From the NCBI GenBank assembly GCA_017883345.1, contig JADGNT010000184.1:1-8478 (forward strand): a stretch of DNA of 8,478 nt. Reading direction: 5' to 3'. The notes below the pieces were generated by a model. It was not told the origin of the DNA, did not search any database, and saw nothing but the letters and a program-made list of their open reading frames with translations. The stretch comes from Candidatus Solibacter sp. (GTDB lineage Bacteria > Acidobacteriota > Terriglobia > Bryobacterales > Bryobacteraceae). The position numbers and the translations under genes are program-made. Shown one piece after another: positions 1 to 6,293 of the stretch (its first letter is position 1; every line of letters begins with the position of its first letter).

Positions 1-101
1 GCCAGGGCGACTTCCATACGCGACTGCATGATGAACCAGGCCAGCAGACCGGAAGCAACAGCCGTAAAACCGGGCAGCAGAATCCAGAGCAGAGCGTCCA
101 T
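1..101 (-). CDS. N-terminus of a membrane-anchored protein (partial)
   Basis: An ATG at 101-99 opens a frame that runs off the left edge after 33 codons. It begins MDALLWILLPGF and continues with a hydrophobic stretch of about 22 residues (roughly 4-25, ending ..GLLAWFIM), followed by QSRMEVAL. This is a single N-terminal transmembrane anchor that turns into a charged, probably helical region. Such a start occurs in RmuC-like proteins and in membrane-anchored coiled-coil or signalling proteins, but too little is present to choose between them. It lies 81 bases downstream of the glycosyltransferase on the same strand, so the two could be co-transcribed. I see no clear Shine-Dalgarno sequence ahead of this ATG. 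Confidence is moderate that it is a gene and low on any function. Confidence 0.6.
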   Translation of the reverse strand, partial: MDALLWILLPGFTAVASGLLAWFIMQSRMEVAL

Positions 102-182
102 GCGGTTAATGTTAACGTTGTTCGGTTCTAAACACTAGATATCAAAGGTAAACCGATACCCGTAACCAAGGGGAACCGGCCC

Positions 183-1025
183 TCATTCCTGGGTGCCGTC
201 GATCTTTTGCCCGTTGATGGTGTACTTAAGTTCACCCAGCCGGAATCCCAGCAGCGGGCCCAGGACCGCCGCAATGCGCGCCTGTATTCCCGCGCCCAAC
301 CCCTGGTATTTGCCGAGAAATACCGCGCGGCTCGACAGAAAATCGGCCCGCTCCACGGCCGAATAGCTGGAGCGTCCCTGGTGCCGCATGCTCGCCGCCG
401 GCACCAGCAGGATCTTCCGCGAGGCCCGCCGGATCTCGGCCGCCAGGTCGGCATCGCTGCCGAACTGCCCGTAGCGCTCGTCGATCTGGCGGATCGCCTT
501 GATGAAATATACGCGCACCATCAGCGCCGCGCCGCGCGGAAATTCCACCGCGACCGGGGCGCCGTGCGCCGCGGGCCGCCAAACGCCAGTCGGCGGCAGA
601 CTGCCGAGTTGCGGCGCGGGCTCTCCCTGGTCGTCCACCAGCAGGGGGCAGACCGCGGCCGCATCGGCGTGTGTATCCAGCGCGCCGGCCAGAATGGCGA
701 TCGTGGGTGGCCGGACTTCGGTGTCGTCGTGCAGGAAGAACACGTACTCCGCATCGGCCGCGCGCCAGCCCAGATTCAGGGCTTTGGTCAGGCCGAAATT
801 CTTCGGCAGCCGGATCACCTGCACGTTCGGAAAATCGTCGCCGATCCCGGCGCTGCCGTCGGTGGACCCGTTATCCACCACGATCACCTGCAACGTCGAA
901 CGCGCATCGGAGGCTTCGATGGATTCGAGACACCGGCGGAGCATCGCCGCGCGGTTCCGCGACACCACCACCACGGACACACGCGGTGGCTGTTTCTGCT
1001 GTTCTGAATTCGCTTGAGGGGTCAA
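183..1025 (-). CDS. Family 2 glycosyltransferase (rhamnosyltransferase-like)
   Basis: This is a GT-A fold glycosyltransferase expected to move a sugar from a nucleotide-sugar donor onto a cell-surface polysaccharide or glycolipid at the cytoplasmic face. Counting from the TTG at 1025 it has 280 residues. The first strand is VSVVVVSRNR (16-25), followed by VIVVDNGSTDGS (47-58), the NFGLTKALNLGW segment (76-87) usual in WbbL/rhamnosyltransferase-like GT2 enzymes, and the acidic HDDTE motif (99-103) in the place of the metal-binding DXD. A later FGSDADLAAEIRRA segment fits the acceptor-side acidic motif. The C-terminal tail has a hydrophobic amphipathic stretch (IAAVLGPLLGF) that may touch the membrane. 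The start is uncertain. No ATG is in frame before the conserved core; TTG at 1025 and GTG at 980 are the candidates, and neither has a well-spaced ribosome binding site. Acceptor and donor cannot be told from the sequence. Confidence 0.88.
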   Translation of the reverse strand: MTPQANSEQQKQPPRVSVVVVSRNRAAMLRRCLESIEASDARSTLQVIVVDNGSTDGSAGIGDDFPNVQVIRLPKNFGLTKALNLGWRAADAEYVFFLHDDTEVRPPTIAILAGALDTHADAAAVCPLLVDDQGEPAPQLGSLPPTGVWRPAAHGAPVAVEFPRGAALMVRVYFIKAIRQIDERYGQFGSDADLAAEIRRASRKILLVPAASMRHQGRSSYSAVERADFLSSRAVFLGKYQGLGAGIQARIAAVLGPLLGFRLGELKYTINGQKIDGTQE

Positions 1026-1051
1026 CCCCCTAGAATAGCGGGTTTCAACCC
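1018..1051. promoter_or_regulatory. Pair of 12-bp palindromes between divergent genes
   Basis: Two short dyads lie between the minus-strand glycosyltransferase and the plus-strand aldolase. GGGGTCAACCCC spans 1018-1029 and GGGTTTCAACCC spans 1040-1051. Their centres are 22 bases apart, about two helical turns, and they share TCAACCC at 1022-1028 and 1045-1051. A TAGAAT hexamer (1031-1036), one mismatch from a sigma-70 -10 box, sits between them, but no -35 box is found at 16-18 bases. Two equally spaced dyads could be an operator for a dimeric repressor controlling the aldolase, or chance in GC-rich DNA. The left dyad overlaps the proposed TTG start of the glycosyltransferase. Confidence 0.25.
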
Positions 1052-1088
1052 TTGAAGTGCATCCTGTCCAGCAATCGGAGGAGCCATC

Positions 1089-1121
1089 ATGAAACGCGGC
1101 CGCATGATAGGGTATCAATGA
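1089..1121 (+). CDS. Putative ten-residue leader peptide coupled to eda
   Basis: An ATG at 1089 follows a strong Shine-Dalgarno sequence (GGAGGAG, 1077-1083) with a 5-base gap, the best ribosome binding site in this part of the window. The frame encodes MKRGRMIGYQ and stops at TGA 1119-1121. That stop overlaps the eda start codon ATG 1118-1120 in an ATGA arrangement, which is typical of translational coupling. The eda start itself has only a weak AGGG (1109-1112). The simplest reading is a mini-ORF that captures ribosomes and hands them to eda. The peptide has no run of a single amino acid that would suggest classical attenuation. Alternatively, the Shine-Dalgarno is used in another way, or this is the remnant of an older start region. 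Confidence 0.4.
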   Translation: MKRGRMIGYQ

Positions 1122-1792
1122 TGACGTCCCAAGAGATTCTCGCGTTGATTACCGGAATCGGCATCGTGCCGATCGTTCGCGTGGCCAGCGCGCAAAGCGC
1201 CGTCCAGGCCGTGGAAGCCATCTACCAGGGCGGAGTGCGCGCCGCCGAGATCACCATGACCGTCCCCGGCGCCATCCGGGCACTGGAACAAGTGGCCGAT
1301 CGTCTGGGCGATAAGATGATGCTGGGCGCCGGCACCGTCCTGGACCCGGAGACCGCGCGCGCCTGCATGCTCGCCGGCGCCCAATTCTTCGTCACGCCAG
1401 CGCTGCGCCTCTCCACCATCGAAATGGCCAAGCGCTATTCCAAGGCGATCTTCCCCGGTGCGCTCACCCCCACCGAAGTGCTGACCGCCTGGGAGGCCGG
1501 CGCCGATGCCGTCAAGATCTTCCCTTGCGGGAACATGGGCGGAGCCCGGTACATCAAAGCCCTGAAGGGCCCCTTCCCGCACATCGCCATGATTCCCACC
1601 GGCGGCGTCAACCTGGAGACCGCCGGCGACTTCCTCAAGGCCGGCGCATGCGCCATCGCCGTCGGCACGGAAATGGTGGACGCCAAGACCATTCAGGAGG
1701 GCCGCTTCGACCTCATCGAAGAGCGCGCCCGCCAGTATCTGGCTTGCGTCGCCAAAGCCCGCGCCGAAATGAAATCCGCGGCATCCGTGTAG
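1118..1792 (+). CDS. eda: KDPG (2-keto-3-deoxy-6-phosphogluconate) aldolase
   Basis: This is a class I aldolase that cleaves 2-keto-3-deoxy-6-phosphogluconate to pyruvate and glyceraldehyde 3-phosphate, the last step of the Entner-Doudoroff route and of several uronate pathways, in the cytosol. The 224-residue product is close to the family length (about 210) with a short C-terminal helix added. Visible landmarks are VPIVR (17-21), the catalytic glutamate in AAEITMTVP (E44), the GAGTV phosphate/substrate loop (70-74), FVTPAL (91-96), the Schiff-base lysine in AVKIFPC (K133), and IPTGGV (159-164) for phosphate binding. I chose ATG 1118 because homology begins here; a second ATG follows directly at 1121, and a TTG 66 bases upstream adds residues unlike the family. 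The relative KDPGal aldolase cannot be excluded. It stands alone: no Entner-Doudoroff dehydratase or kinase gene is next to it in this window. Confidence 0.93.
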   Translation: MMTSQEILALITGIGIVPIVRVASAQSAVQAVEAIYQGGVRAAEITMTVPGAIRALEQVADRLGDKMMLGAGTVLDPETARACMLAGAQFFVTPALRLSTIEMAKRYSKAIFPGALTPTEVLTAWEAGADAVKIFPCGNMGGARYIKALKGPFPHIAMIPTGGVNLETAGDFLKAGACAIAVGTEMVDAKTIQEGRFDLIEERARQYLACVAKARAEMKSAASV

Positions 1793-1805
1793 GGTGTCGG
1801 AGAGT

Positions 1806-1826
1806 CCCTCCGGCAAGCCCGGAGGG
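1806..1826 (+). terminator. GC-rich hairpin just after eda
   Basis: Fourteen bases beyond the eda stop, CCCTCCGG (1806-1813) and CCGGAGGG (1819-1826) form an 8-bp perfect stem with a 5-base loop. No T-run follows, so it is not a canonical intrinsic terminator. It could still pause polymerase or protect the 3' end of the eda transcript. It overlaps the edge of the large inverted repeat, so it may simply be part of that element. Confidence 0.3.
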
Positions 1827-2035
1827 CGACAGACAATAGCCCACGGCGCCAGCCGTGGGGAGGATGTCGCAGGTCGGCGAAGCCCCGGAACGGGGCGTAA
1901 GAAGGCGTGATTACGGCGGGCCAAATGGTGGAGTCGCGACAGATCTTCCGCCCCGTCCCGGGGCTCTACACTCCCTCGCGCCGATTCCCCACGGCTGACG
2001 CCGTGGGCTACTTTCTATCGCCCTTCGGGCTCAAG
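1814..2035. repeat. Large imperfect inverted repeat made of paired hairpins
   Basis: The left arm (about 1814-1900) and the right arm (about 1946-2035) are imperfect reverse complements around a spacer of about 45 bases. Each arm holds the same two hairpins. On the left these are CCCACGGC/GCCGTGGG (1840-1859, loop GCCA) and GCCCCG/CGGGGC (1882-1896). On the right they appear in mirror order as GCCCCG/CGGGGC (1950-1964) and CCCACGGC/GCCGTGGG (1988-2007, loop TGAC). The stretch TAGCCCACGGCG is identical in both arms. No transposase is encoded. The structure resembles two REP-like units in opposite orientation (a BIME-style doublet) or a small non-autonomous element. It lies between two transcription units, a usual place for such repeats. 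Stems of this size would also fold in RNA and could end or insulate transcription from eda. Confidence 0.8.
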
Positions 2036-2279
2036 ACCGGCCGCAAACCAATCGCGGAGGGAAGGTTGAGTGTTTCCCGGATACGTGCAAATGGGTTGCC
2101 GTCGGCCACACCGCTGGCGTCGCCGTCATCAATGGCCGCGCGCAAAGCGGAAGGCTGCGCCTCGTACGGTTGTTCCTCGCGTTCCAACGGGCTACTCCAC
2201 CACAGATCCTATCACGGATAACCGGAATGACGGTCGCACCCACCGCCGCCCTCACGGCTTGCTAAACTGGAGACTCGCT
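2036..2279. other. Non-coding stretch ahead of the Trm112-glycosyltransferase-exporter operon
   Basis: Together with the preceding repeat this makes a gap of 487 bases (1793-2279) without a convincing gene. The open frames crossing it read through the repeat or give arginine-rich, low-complexity translations with no recognisable motif. The promoter of the long downstream run must lie here or in the repeat, but I could not find a -35/-10 pair with good spacing. The only clear signal is the Shine-Dalgarno GGAG at 2269-2272, seven bases before the next start codon. Confidence 0.5.
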
Positions 2280-2450
2280 ATGGCTATCAGTAAAGATTTG
2301 CTCGAAATCCTCGTGTGTCCGCTGTGTAAGGCCACGGTCGAACTGAAACCCGACCAGAGCGGTTTGAAGTGCGTCCAGTGCCATCGCGTGTACCCGATTC
2401 GCGACGACATCCCGGTGATGCTGGTGGACGAGGCGAAAATCGAAGAATAG
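2280..2450 (+). CDS. Trm112/YcaR-like small zinc-binding protein
   Basis: This 56-residue protein matches the bacterial Trm112-like (YcaR, UPF0434) family in length and pattern. It has DLLEILVCPLC near the N-terminus with C13 and C16, a second pair CVQC at C31 and C34, then RVYPIRDDIPVML. The four cysteines form a small zinc-ribbon-like fold. In eukaryotes and archaea, Trm112 activates methyltransferases; the role of the bacterial short form is not settled. In Escherichia coli ycaR lies between lpxK and kdsB, and here too it sits directly ahead of lipopolysaccharide-type genes, which supports a link with envelope glycolipid synthesis. The start is fixed by GGAG at 2269-2272. The stop is three bases before the next gene, so the two are probably co-translated. 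Confidence 0.88.
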   Translation: MAISKDLLEILVCPLCKATVELKPDQSGLKCVQCHRVYPIRDDIPVMLVDEAKIEE

Positions 2451-2453
2451 GCC

Positions 2454-3392
2454 GTGGACAGCGTCTTGGAATGTTTGCCGCGGGGCAGCCGGATTGCCAT
2501 CCTCCGGCTACGGAGCCTGGGCGATTGCGTCCTCACCACACCCGCGCTCGACATTCTCAAACGCTACCGCCCCGACCTCCGCCTGGCCATCTTCGTGGAG
2601 AATCGCTTCCGTGAAATCTTCGAAGGCAACCCCGATCTGGCCGAAATCCACCCTCCCGAACTGGCTTGGCTGCGCCGCTTCCGTCCGCAACTCTGCCTCA
2701 ACCTCCACGGCGGCACGCGCAGCGCCTGGATGACGGAACTCTCCGGCGCCCGCTACCGCGCCGGCTTCGGCCACTACCGCCAGCAGTTCGTCTACAACGT
2801 GCACATCCCGCGCGCCCAGGCAATCCTGCACGTGGACCGCACCGTACACACCGCCGAACATCTGGCCAGCGCGATCTTCTTCCTGGGCGCCCCCGTTGGC
2901 GAAATCCCGCGGGCGAAGCTGGTACCGGGCGGGGGTGCCCCGCCCACCCCCGAGCCCGCATACGCCGTCATCCACGCCGTCGCCGCGACACCCGAAAAAA
3001 CCTGGGCCGCCGCCCACTTCCTCGCCATCGCCGCGCACCTCGCCCAATCCGGCCTCTCGCCCGTCTTCATCGGCGCTGGGGACGACGACCTCGCTCCATT
3101 CCGCCAATTCCGCACCCTCCAGTCCTCGCTCTCCGAGATCAAACGGCTGCTCGCTTCGGCGGCGCTCTTCGTGGGCAACGATTCGGGCCCCGCCCATATG
3201 GCCGCCGCTTTCGGACTGCCCTCCGTCGTCATCTTCGGCCCTAGCGACCCGGCCATCTGGGGACCGTGGCGCACCACGGGCGAGGTGGTCGCCGCATCCG
3301 GCGGCGGCGCCGGCGGTGGCTCCGGCGATATTGCGGATGTCACCGTCGCTCAGGTGCTCGGCGCGCTCCAGCGCTTGCGGGTGCCGGCATGA
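2454..3392 (+). CDS. GT9 family (ADP-heptose:LPS heptosyltransferase-like) glycosyltransferase
   Basis: This 312-residue enzyme has the two-domain GT-B plan of glycosyltransferase family 9. The N-terminal motif RIAILRLRSLGDCVLTTPAL (13-32) is the usual opening of heptosyltransferases. The C-terminal donor-binding domain starts around YAVIHAVAATPEKTW and contains the family signature GNDSGPAHMAAAFGLPSV (from 241) followed by IFGPSDPAIWGPW. The family transfers ADP-activated heptose to the inner core of lipopolysaccharide, but which step or which sugar is used here cannot be read from the sequence. A glycine-rich run (GGGAGGGSG, about 283-291) near the C-terminus is unusual and may be a flexible loop. 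The start is GTG 2454, three bases after the previous stop. The TGA overlaps the exporter ATG by four bases, so coupling with the lipid exporter is likely. Confidence 0.87.
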   Translation: MDSVLECLPRGSRIAILRLRSLGDCVLTTPALDILKRYRPDLRLAIFVENRFREIFEGNPDLAEIHPPELAWLRRFRPQLCLNLHGGTRSAWMTELSGARYRAGFGHYRQQFVYNVHIPRAQAILHVDRTVHTAEHLASAIFFLGAPVGEIPRAKLVPGGGAPPTPEPAYAVIHAVAATPEKTWAAAHFLAIAAHLAQSGLSPVFIGAGDDDLAPFRQFRTLQSSLSEIKRLLASAALFVGNDSGPAHMAAAFGLPSVVIFGPSDPAIWGPWRTTGEVVAASGGGAGGGSGDIADVTVAQVLGALQRLRVPA

Positions 3393-5215
3393 ATCAACTG
3401 CTGCGCCTGATGTCGTATGGCCGCAAGTACTGGCCGCAGATTCTCATTTCCGTGGTCCTGATGGCTCTCGCCGGCGCCGCCCAGAGTACCGTGCCGCTGC
3501 TCATTCAGCCGGTCTTCGATCGCGTCCTTGTTACCAATGCGCCCGAGGGACCAATCCCGCTGCTGCCCCATCCCGTCCTCGGCAGGCAGTTCTATCTGGA
3601 CAGCTTCATTCCCTTCCGCGGCAGCGCCTGGACCATGATCGCCACGGCGCTCCTGCTGGCCTTCTTTATCAAGGGTGTCTGCGACTACCTGGGCAACTAT
3701 CTGGTCAGCTACGCCGGCTTCGCCAGCGTCACCAGATTGCGCAACGCGGTCTTCGATAAGGTGCTCAAACAGGGCGCCGAGTTCTTCGAGGCGCACTCCA
3801 CCGGCCAGTTGATGTCGTCCATCATGAACGATGTCGACAAAGTCCAGGTGGCCACCTCGCAGATTTTGGCCGACCTGCTGCGCCAATTTTTTTCCGCCGT
3901 CTTTCTCTTATACGTGCTCTTCAGCAACGATCCATGGCTCGCCCTGATCTGCCTCGTCGTGGTGCCCGCCGTGATGCTGCCCACCATGCGCATGGGCCGC
4001 CGCATCCGCCGCACCAGCCGCCACACGCAAGAGCGCCAGGCCGAGATCAACCAGATTCTTCAGGAAACCCTCAGCGGCCACATGGTGGTCAAGGCCTTCA
4101 CCGCCGAAGACTACGAATCCAGCCGCTTCCACCAGGCGTCTCGCCGCCTGTTCAAGACCAACGTCCGCTACGTGCTGCAACAAGGTCTTTCCTCCCCCCT
4201 AATCGATTTCTGCGCGGCGCTCGCCATTGTCGCGCTGTTGCATTACGCGCGCTTGCAGATCAAGGGCGGCGCCTTCACCGCCGGCACCTTCACCAGTTTT
4301 CTCACCGCCCTCCTCATGCTTCTGGAACCGCTGAAGCGCCTGGTCGGCATCTATAACATCTTCCAGCAGGCGCTGGGCGCTTCCCAGAAGGTATTCGAAT
4401 ATCTCGACCACCAGGAAACCGTGGTCGATGCGCCCGGCGCCCCGCAACTCACCGGTTTTGAGAACCACATCGTCTTCGAGAACGCCGGTTTCCACTATCC
4501 CGGAACGCCCGGCGGCTTCCACTTCCAGGGCTTGAACCTCGAAGTCAAAGCCGGCGAGGTGGTGGCGTTTGTGGGACCGAGCGGCGGCGGCAAGACCACC
4601 ATCGCCAACCTGGTGCCGCGTTTCTACGATCCCACCGCGGGCAGCGTCCGGATCGACGGCCGCGACGTGCGCTCGTTCAGCCTGGCCAGCCTGCGCGGCC
4701 AGATCGGCCTGGTGGCGCAGGACACGTTTCTGTTCAATGACACCGTGGCCAACAATATCGCTTACGGCCGCGAGGGCGTGGCGCCCGAAGTTATCCGCGC
4801 CGCCGCCGAAACCGCCCTCGCCCACGAATTCATCATGCGCCTTCCGGAAGGCTACGAAACCGCGATTGGCGACCGCGGCGTCAAACTCTCCGGCGGACAG
4901 CGCCAGCGCCTCTCCATCGCGCGCGCCCTGCTCAAGAACGCGCCCATCCTGATTCTCGACGAAGCCACCAGCCATCTGGACACGGAGAGCGAAATGCTGG
5001 TACAAAAGGCGCTGGCCAACCTGATGGAGCACCGCACCGTAATCGTCATCGCGCACCGCCTGTCCACGATCCGCCGCGCGGACAAGATTGTGGTGCTCGA
5101 AAAGGGCCAGGTCCGCGAAATCGGCACCCACGAGGAACTCATCTCCCAAGGCGGAATTTATCAGCGGCTCCACGAACTCCAATTCGAGGATGCCGGATCG
5201 GTGGTAGACCAGTGA
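3389..5215 (+). CDS. msbA: MsbA-type lipid A/glycolipid ABC exporter (fused membrane and ATPase domains)
   Basis: This 608-residue half-transporter has an N-terminal six-helix membrane domain (hydrophobic segments near 17-42, 82-108, 163-178, 183-200, 272-286 and 298-312) and a C-terminal ATPase. The ATPase motifs are all intact: Walker A GPSGGGKTT (396-404, K402), Q-loop AQDTFLFND (Q444), signature LSGGQ (500-504), Walker B ILILDE (D524, E525), and the switch histidine in VIAHRLS (H556). It should act as a homodimer flipping a lipid across the inner membrane. Overall architecture and the heptosyltransferase next door favour lipid A-core export (MsbA). Other half-size exporters share the same motifs, so substrate is inference. 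ATG 3389 was chosen because it overlaps the previous stop (ATGA) and begins the homology. An in-frame upstream extension is arginine-rich and lies inside the previous gene. Confidence 0.88.
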   Translation: MNQLLRLMSYGRKYWPQILISVVLMALAGAAQSTVPLLIQPVFDRVLVTNAPEGPIPLLPHPVLGRQFYLDSFIPFRGSAWTMIATALLLAFFIKGVCDYLGNYLVSYAGFASVTRLRNAVFDKVLKQGAEFFEAHSTGQLMSSIMNDVDKVQVATSQILADLLRQFFSAVFLLYVLFSNDPWLALICLVVVPAVMLPTMRMGRRIRRTSRHTQERQAEINQILQETLSGHMVVKAFTAEDYESSRFHQASRRLFKTNVRYVLQQGLSSPLIDFCAALAIVALLHYARLQIKGGAFTAGTFTSFLTALLMLLEPLKRLVGIYNIFQQALGASQKVFEYLDHQETVVDAPGAPQLTGFENHIVFENAGFHYPGTPGGFHFQGLNLEVKAGEVVAFVGPSGGGKTTIANLVPRFYDPTAGSVRIDGRDVRSFSLASLRGQIGLVAQDTFLFNDTVANNIAYGREGVAPEVIRAAAETALAHEFIMRLPEGYETAIGDRGVKLSGGQRQRLSIARALLKNAPILILDEATSHLDTESEMLVQKALANLMEHRTVIVIAHRLSTIRRADKIVVLEKGQVREIGTHEELISQGGIYQRLHELQFEDAGSVVDQ

Positions 5216-6105
5216 GCGTACGCAGCATGACGGGCTTTGCCCGCGTTCGAAAAGAGTTCCCGCAAGGCGAACTCGTCCTCAGTCTGAAAAGCGTGAACCA
5301 TCGCGGCCTGGATCTCCACTTCCACCTGCCGAACGAGCTCGATGCGCTGGAAAACGATGTCCGCGCCGTCATCAAGAACGGCGTAGCCCGTGGCCATGTG
5401 CAGATCCACGTAGGGCTCACGCGCAACGTGGTAGGCGATGCCGCCCCCTTGAACCGCGCCATGTTCCACGCCTACATGGCCGCCTTCCGGGAGGCCGCAC
5501 AGCTCTACGCCTTGGAGGCGCAGCCCGACTTGAACAACGCCCTGCGCATCCCCGGCATGCTCTCTACCGGCGATGAGGAGGAACTCGGCGAAGCCGTAAC
5601 CAAGGCTCTGCTGGAGGCCGCCGCCGAAGCCGTCGCCTCTCTCAACCGCGGGCGCGAGCGCGAAGGCGCCGCCACCGCCCAGGAAATGCGCCAGCGGTGC
5701 CAGAACGTCCGCGGCCTGGTTGCGCGCATGGACGAGATTCGCGCCGGCGCCGTCGGCGCCTTCCAGAAGCGCCTGCGCGAAAAACTGGCCGACCTGCTGC
5801 GCGGCGCCGGCATCGAGCCGCAGCGCCTCGCCCAGGAAGCCGCCATCCTGGCCGATCGCAGCGATATCGCCGAGGAGTTGATGCGCCTGCGCACCCACGC
5901 GGACCAACTCGAAACCATGTTGAACGGCGAGGGCGAAATCGGCAAGCGCCTGGATTTCCTCTTGCAGGAGATGAATCGCGAGTCGAATACGGTACTCTCG
6001 AAGACGGGCGGCTTGGGCGATCTGGGTTTGACCATCACCGATCTGGCCCTAAGCGCCAAAAGCGAGATCGACAAGATCAGAGAGCAGAGTTTGAATCTGG
6101 AGTAA
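5212..6105 (+). CDS. yicC: YicC/YloC-family endoribonuclease-type protein
   Basis: This 297-residue product matches the YicC/YloC family in length (about 290) and ends. It opens with the family hallmark SMTGFAR (5-11), continues with LSLKSVNHRGLDLHFHLP, and has the conserved C-terminal block GKRLDFLLQEMNRESNT (from 244) and a final helix EIDKIREQSLNLE. Family members are reported to act in RNA turnover as endoribonucleases or RNase partners, in the cytosol. Start is GTG 5212, overlapping the exporter stop as GTGA, so translation is probably coupled. In many bacteria this gene stands directly before gmk, rpoZ and coaBC; the same order appears here, but the usual tight spacing to gmk is broken by a 206-base gap holding an inverted repeat. 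Confidence 0.93.
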   Translation: MSVRSMTGFARVRKEFPQGELVLSLKSVNHRGLDLHFHLPNELDALENDVRAVIKNGVARGHVQIHVGLTRNVVGDAAPLNRAMFHAYMAAFREAAQLYALEAQPDLNNALRIPGMLSTGDEEELGEAVTKALLEAAAEAVASLNRGREREGAATAQEMRQRCQNVRGLVARMDEIRAGAVGAFQKRLREKLADLLRGAGIEPQRLAQEAAILADRSDIAEELMRLRTHADQLETMLNGEGEIGKRLDFLLQEMNRESNTVLSKTGGLGDLGLTITDLALSAKSEIDKIREQSLNLE

Positions 6106-6111
6106 ACGTAG

Positions 6112-6293
6112 TGGAGGACTTCGCCTTGACGCGGAGTCGCGGAGACGCGGAGGAAGACGCGGAGAACGCAAATGAGGTTGGGGTTTCCAGATCGCTGTAT
6201 GACGCATTCCAGGACGCCTCAGCCCAATTCCCCAGTGATTTCTCCGCGTTTCTCTCCGCGTCTCCGCGACTCCGCGTCAAGAATCATCCTCCA
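6112..6293. repeat. Near-perfect long inverted repeat between yicC and gmk
   Basis: Left arm 6125-6166 and right arm 6240-6281 are reverse complements at 39 of 42 positions, with the outer 28 bases identical. They are built from short tandem-like GCGGAGACGCGGAG units. The pairing resumes further out: TGGAGGA (6112-6118) matches TCCTCCA (6287-6293) across a 6 by 5 base internal loop. The middle (6167-6239) is single-copy and shows no gene. No transposase is present. This type of arm, rich in ACGCGGAG, looks like a dispersed bacterial repeat rather than gene sequence. In RNA it would form a very stable stem inside the operon transcript. Its outer stem would bury the only good Shine-Dalgarno sequence upstream of gmk. 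Confidence 0.85.
6113..6117 (+). promoter_or_regulatory. Orphan Shine-Dalgarno sequence separated from gmk
   Basis: GGAGG stands eight bases after the yicC stop and is the only strong ribosome binding site between yicC and gmk. The gmk ATG lies almost 200 bases further on and has no such site nearby. Eight bases after the GGAGG there is an in-frame TTG (6126), and the frame stays open through the repeat into gmk. Either the site was stranded by insertion of the repeat, or it starts an N-terminally extended product from the TTG. Confidence 0.4.

Noticed and set aside
207..1007. Long plus-strand open frame (266 codons)
   Set aside because: It lies opposite the glycosyltransferase. The translation is arginine/histidine/glutamine-rich without motifs, as expected of an antisense frame in GC-rich DNA.
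1014..1036. Sigma-70 promoter using TTGAGG and TAGAAT
   Set aside because: The spacer is only 11 bases, too short for a functional -35/-10 pair.
1115..1924. Minus-strand open frame opposite eda
   Set aside because: Glycine/histidine-rich antisense shadow which also runs into the repeat; no binding site and no motif.
1907..2221. Plus-strand open frame of 104 codons in the eda-Trm112 gap
   Set aside because: Most of it is translated repeat arm; the remainder has no recognisable features and no Shine-Dalgarno sequence.
4199..5182. Long minus-strand open frame (327 codons)
   Set aside because: It is the mirror of the exporter ATPase domain, whose motifs are all intact on the plus strand; the antisense product shows no family features.
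6125..6281. CRISPR array or insertion sequence
   Set aside because: The repeated units are arms of one inverted repeat rather than evenly spaced direct repeats with spacers, and no transposase or cas gene is present.
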